Assembly: GCA_016177515.1 (NCBI GenBank)
Contig: JACOUZ010000352.1
Span: 1 to 17,201 of the forward strand
DNA: 17,201 nucleotides
Direction: 5' to 3'
DNA from: Acidobacteriota bacterium
Lineage (GTDB): Bacteria; Acidobacteriota; Polarisedimenticolia; Gp22-AA2
Below, piece by piece: positions 15,431-17,201 of this stretch. Both the position numbers and the translations under genes were made by a program. Below the pieces are notes generated by a model. That model was not told the origin of the DNA. It made no database searches and was given only the letters and a program-made list of their open reading frames with translations. Position 1 is the stretch's first letter, and every line of letters begins with the position of its first letter.

Positions 15431-16038
15431 AGAGAATGGCCGAAGTCGCACCAACCGGCGGCGGCGCAGACCGGATCCGGCAGATTCACGGCGAGCATTC
15501 CGAAGTCATCGGTGCGTTCTTCGCGGCCGGGACGGATGTCATCGAGCGGGTTGCGGCGGCGTTCATCGCCGCCCTGCGATCCGGGCGGACCCTGCTGTTC
15601 TTCGGGAACGGCGGCAGCGCCGCCGACGCGCAGCACCTGGCGGCCGAGTTCGTCAACCGCTTCGTCGTCGATCGCCCCGGCCTGCCGGCCCTGGCGCTGA
15701 CCACCGACACGTCCGTCCTCACCAGCATCGGGAACGACCGGGATTTCTCGCGCCTCTTTTCGCGCCAGGTGGAGGCGCTCGGGCGTCCCGGCGATGTGGC
15801 GGTCGGGATCAGCACCTCGGGACGATCGTCAAACGTTCTCGAAGGGCTGCGCGCGGCACGGGCCCGCGGTCTGGCCACCGTGGGATTCACCGGCGGGCAG
15901 GACGGGCCGCTGGGCGCAATCTGCGATCACCTGGTCCGCGTCCCCTCCTTGACGACGGCGCGCATCCAGGAGGTCCACATTCTCGTCGGCCACGTCCTTT
16001 GCGAGCTGGTGGACGAGGCGCTCTTTCCCCGCAAATAG
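15427..16038 (+). CDS. gmhA: Phosphoheptose isomerase GmhA (SIS domain)
   Basis: GmhA converts sedoheptulose 7-phosphate to D-glycero-manno-heptose 7-phosphate, the first step toward the heptose of the LPS core. The 203-residue protein is a single SIS domain with FFGNGGSAADAQHLAAEF, the substrate loop RFVVDRPGLPALALTTDTSVLTSIGND (in parts, 78-104), GISTSGRSSNV and RIQEVHILVGH. The zinc ligands of characterised GmhA correspond to His70, Glu74, Gln181 and His189, all present. DiaA-type homologues share the fold but usually lack this set. The ATG at 15427 overlaps the pgeF stop, and GGAGGA (15415-15420) stands 6 nt before it. Upstream in-frame starts lie inside pgeF. The other heptose genes (hldE, gmhB) are not in the window. 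Confidence 0.93.
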   Translation: MKRMAEVAPTGGGADRIRQIHGEHSEVIGAFFAAGTDVIERVAAAFIAALRSGRTLLFFGNGGSAADAQHLAAEFVNRFVVDRPGLPALALTTDTSVLTSIGNDRDFSRLFSRQVEALGRPGDVAVGISTSGRSSNVLEGLRAARARGLATVGFTGGQDGPLGAICDHLVRVPSLTTARIQEVHILVGHVLCELVDEALFPRK

Positions 16039-16046
16039 GAATCCCG

Positions 16047-16063
16047 CCGGCCGTTGCGGCCGG
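16047..16063. terminator. GC-rich hairpin between convergent gmhA and the TPR gene
   Basis: A 6-bp stem CCGGCC/GGCCGG with a 5-nt loop lies 8 nt after the gmhA stop and 2 nt from the stop of the convergent TPR gene. Neither strand has a run of Ts after it, so it is a weak terminator at best, possibly one that works both ways or a rho-associated mRNA end. Confidence 0.35.
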
Positions 16064-16065
16064 GG

Positions 16066-17201
16066 TCATCTCTTCAGAGCGACGATCATCTCCTTGATTT
16101 CCCTGGCGTCGGGAGCGGTGGGGCTCAGCCTCAAATACTGCTCGTAGTGCTTGACGGCCCCCTCGAAGTCCTGCATCCGGGTGAGCGTGCGCGCCAGCTC
16201 CCGGTGGGCCGCCGCGTAGGTCGGATCGACCTCCATGGCCTTGCGGAAGGCCTGGGCCGCTTCCCGGTCGTGGTTCTCATTCCAGGCGTGCACGCCGATA
16301 TTGAAGAACGAGGTCGCCGCGTTCTTGGGGTCGAGGGCGATGACTTTCTGGTACGCCTCGTCCGCCTTCACCCGGTCCTTCCGCTTCTCGTGGATCGCGG
16401 CCATCTCCATGTACGAATCCGATTTGGAGGGGTCGATGGCGCTCGCCTTCTCGAGGGAGGCGAGGGCCTTGTCGTCCTCGCCGGCGCGGGCCCAGGCCTG
16501 CCCCAGCTGGAACCATACCCGGTCGTTGTCGGGCGCCAGGGCGGTCTCCTTCTCGTATTCCGCGGCAGCGTCCGTGAATCGCTCGCCCCGCAGGTGGATG
16601 TTGCCGAGGAAGAAGTGCGTGTACTTCATCTCGGGCTTCAGCTCGCTCGCCTTGCGGAACGCCTGTTCGGCGGCCGCATCGTCGCCCGCCTCGAACAGGC
16701 TCTTGCCCAGGTAGTAGTAGACGGCGGGGTTCCCGGTCGGGTCCTTCGTCAGGTACGCACGGTAGAGCTCAACCGCCTCCTGGTGCCGGCCCGCGTCGGC
16801 CAGCTGCTTGGCCTTGGTGAGCGACTCGCCCGAGACCGCGGGCGGCGCCGGGGCCACCGGTGCGCCGGGTGCTCCAGCCACGGTTCCGGCGTCGACCGGC
16901 GTCGTGCCGGCGGGGGCGGCGACCGCGCCGCCCGCCGTGGACGCCTCTCGCTTCTTCTTCTCGGCCAGCACGGCCGCCGGGAAATCGGCCTCCTTGGCGA
17001 CCACGAAATCCACGACGTTGCGACCCGCGTCACCGATCGGAGCGAAGCTCAGCTCCGGGTATTCCTGCTTGGAGCCTGGAATGTTGTCCCCGCTGCCCCG
17101 ATCCTGCTTCGCCGAATCGACGATCTCGTAGTGGATCTTGACCGTCTTGTACCCCGGCATCTCCGGGATCACCCGCCATTTCGTGGCGACCGTGATGTCC
17201 A
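16066..17201 (-). CDS. TPR-repeat protein, C-terminal part (gene runs off the right edge)
   Basis: The visible 377 residues stay open to the window edge (the end reads ...DITVATKWRVIPEMPGYKT in parts), so the true start is outside; the GTG at 17172 is internal and has no support as a start. The first 80 residues are beta-rich (YKTVKIHYEIVD; YPELSFAPIGD) and unrecognised. An Ala/Pro/Val-rich linker follows, then seven consecutive TPR units of about 34 residues each reach to about 10 residues from the end, with typical W/Y, G and A positions and ends such as ALDPKN and EVDPTY. Such arrays bind proteins or peptides. The N-terminal part could follow a carboxypeptidase-regulatory-like or similar beta domain, but that cannot be seen. 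It converges on gmhA and shows no link to it. Confidence 0.85.
   Translation of the reverse strand, partial: DITVATKWRVIPEMPGYKTVKIHYEIVDSAKQDRGSGDNIPGSKQEYPELSFAPIGDAGRNVVDFVVAKEADFPAAVLAEKKKREASTAGGAVAAPAGTTPVDAGTVAGAPGAPVAPAPPAVSGESLTKAKQLADAGRHQEAVELYRAYLTKDPTGNPAVYYYLGKSLFEAGDDAAAEQAFRKASELKPEMKYTHFFLGNIHLRGERFTDAAAEYEKETALAPDNDRVWFQLGQAWARAGEDDKALASLEKASAIDPSKSDSYMEMAAIHEKRKDRVKADEAYQKVIALDPKNAATSFFNIGVHAWNENHDREAAQAFRKAMEVDPTYAAAHRELARTLTRMQDFEGAVKHYEQYLRLSPTAPDAREIKEMIVALKR

Overview
The window is a dense, GC-rich stretch of chromosome, probably from a Gram-negative bacterium. Evidence for an outer membrane is the PilQ secretin and GmhA (heptose for LPS). The high GC content, the Ala/Pro/Glu-rich linkers, and the combination of type IV pilus genes, a Roadblock protein and many TPR proteins would fit Acidobacteriota or a relative; that placement is inference, since no marker was compared. 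I see no tRNA, rRNA, CRISPR array, insertion sequence, integrase or other sign of recent transfer. It reads as core housekeeping DNA with some unusual regulatory and domain details.

Layout, left to right. (1) 1-2257, minus strand: a TPR protein, a Roadblock/LC7 protein coupled to it by an ATGA overlap, then accB and the start of accC (acetyl-CoA carboxylase), which runs off the left edge. A consensus promoter (TTGACA-N18-TATAAT) drives the TPR gene. (2) 2337-7893, minus strand: the type IV pilus assembly cluster pilM-pilN-pilO-pilP-pilQ, tightly packed with three ATGA overlaps and closed by an intrinsic terminator whose T-tract touches the next promoter. (3) 7894-8220: a divergent intergenic region with candidate promoters both ways and an inverted repeat. 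(4) 8221-8439, plus strand: rpmB (ribosomal protein L28). (5) 8495-11085, minus strand: a bifunctional Rel (ppGpp synthetase/hydrolase) followed by a RidA-family deaminase. (6) 11289-14444, minus strand: the protein-export operon yajC-secD-secF. An intrinsic terminator-like hairpin sits in its leader and SecF carries an extra domain. (7) 14618-16038, plus strand: pgeF (YfiH family) and gmhA, coupled by an ATGA overlap, both concerned with the cell envelope. (8) 16066-17201, minus strand: a seven-repeat TPR protein that runs off the right edge.

The pilus genes encode the inner-membrane alignment complex (PilM cytoplasmic, PilN/PilO transmembrane, PilP periplasmic) and the outer-membrane pore (PilQ). 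The Sec genes encode the accessory complex that helps move proteins through SecYEG. No plainly new multi-gene system is visible. The observations most worth checking are the ComEA-like helix-hairpin-helix insert in SecF, the terminator in the yajC leader, the fused terminator/promoter between pilQ and the TPR gene, and the TPR-Roadblock pair next to the pilus operon.
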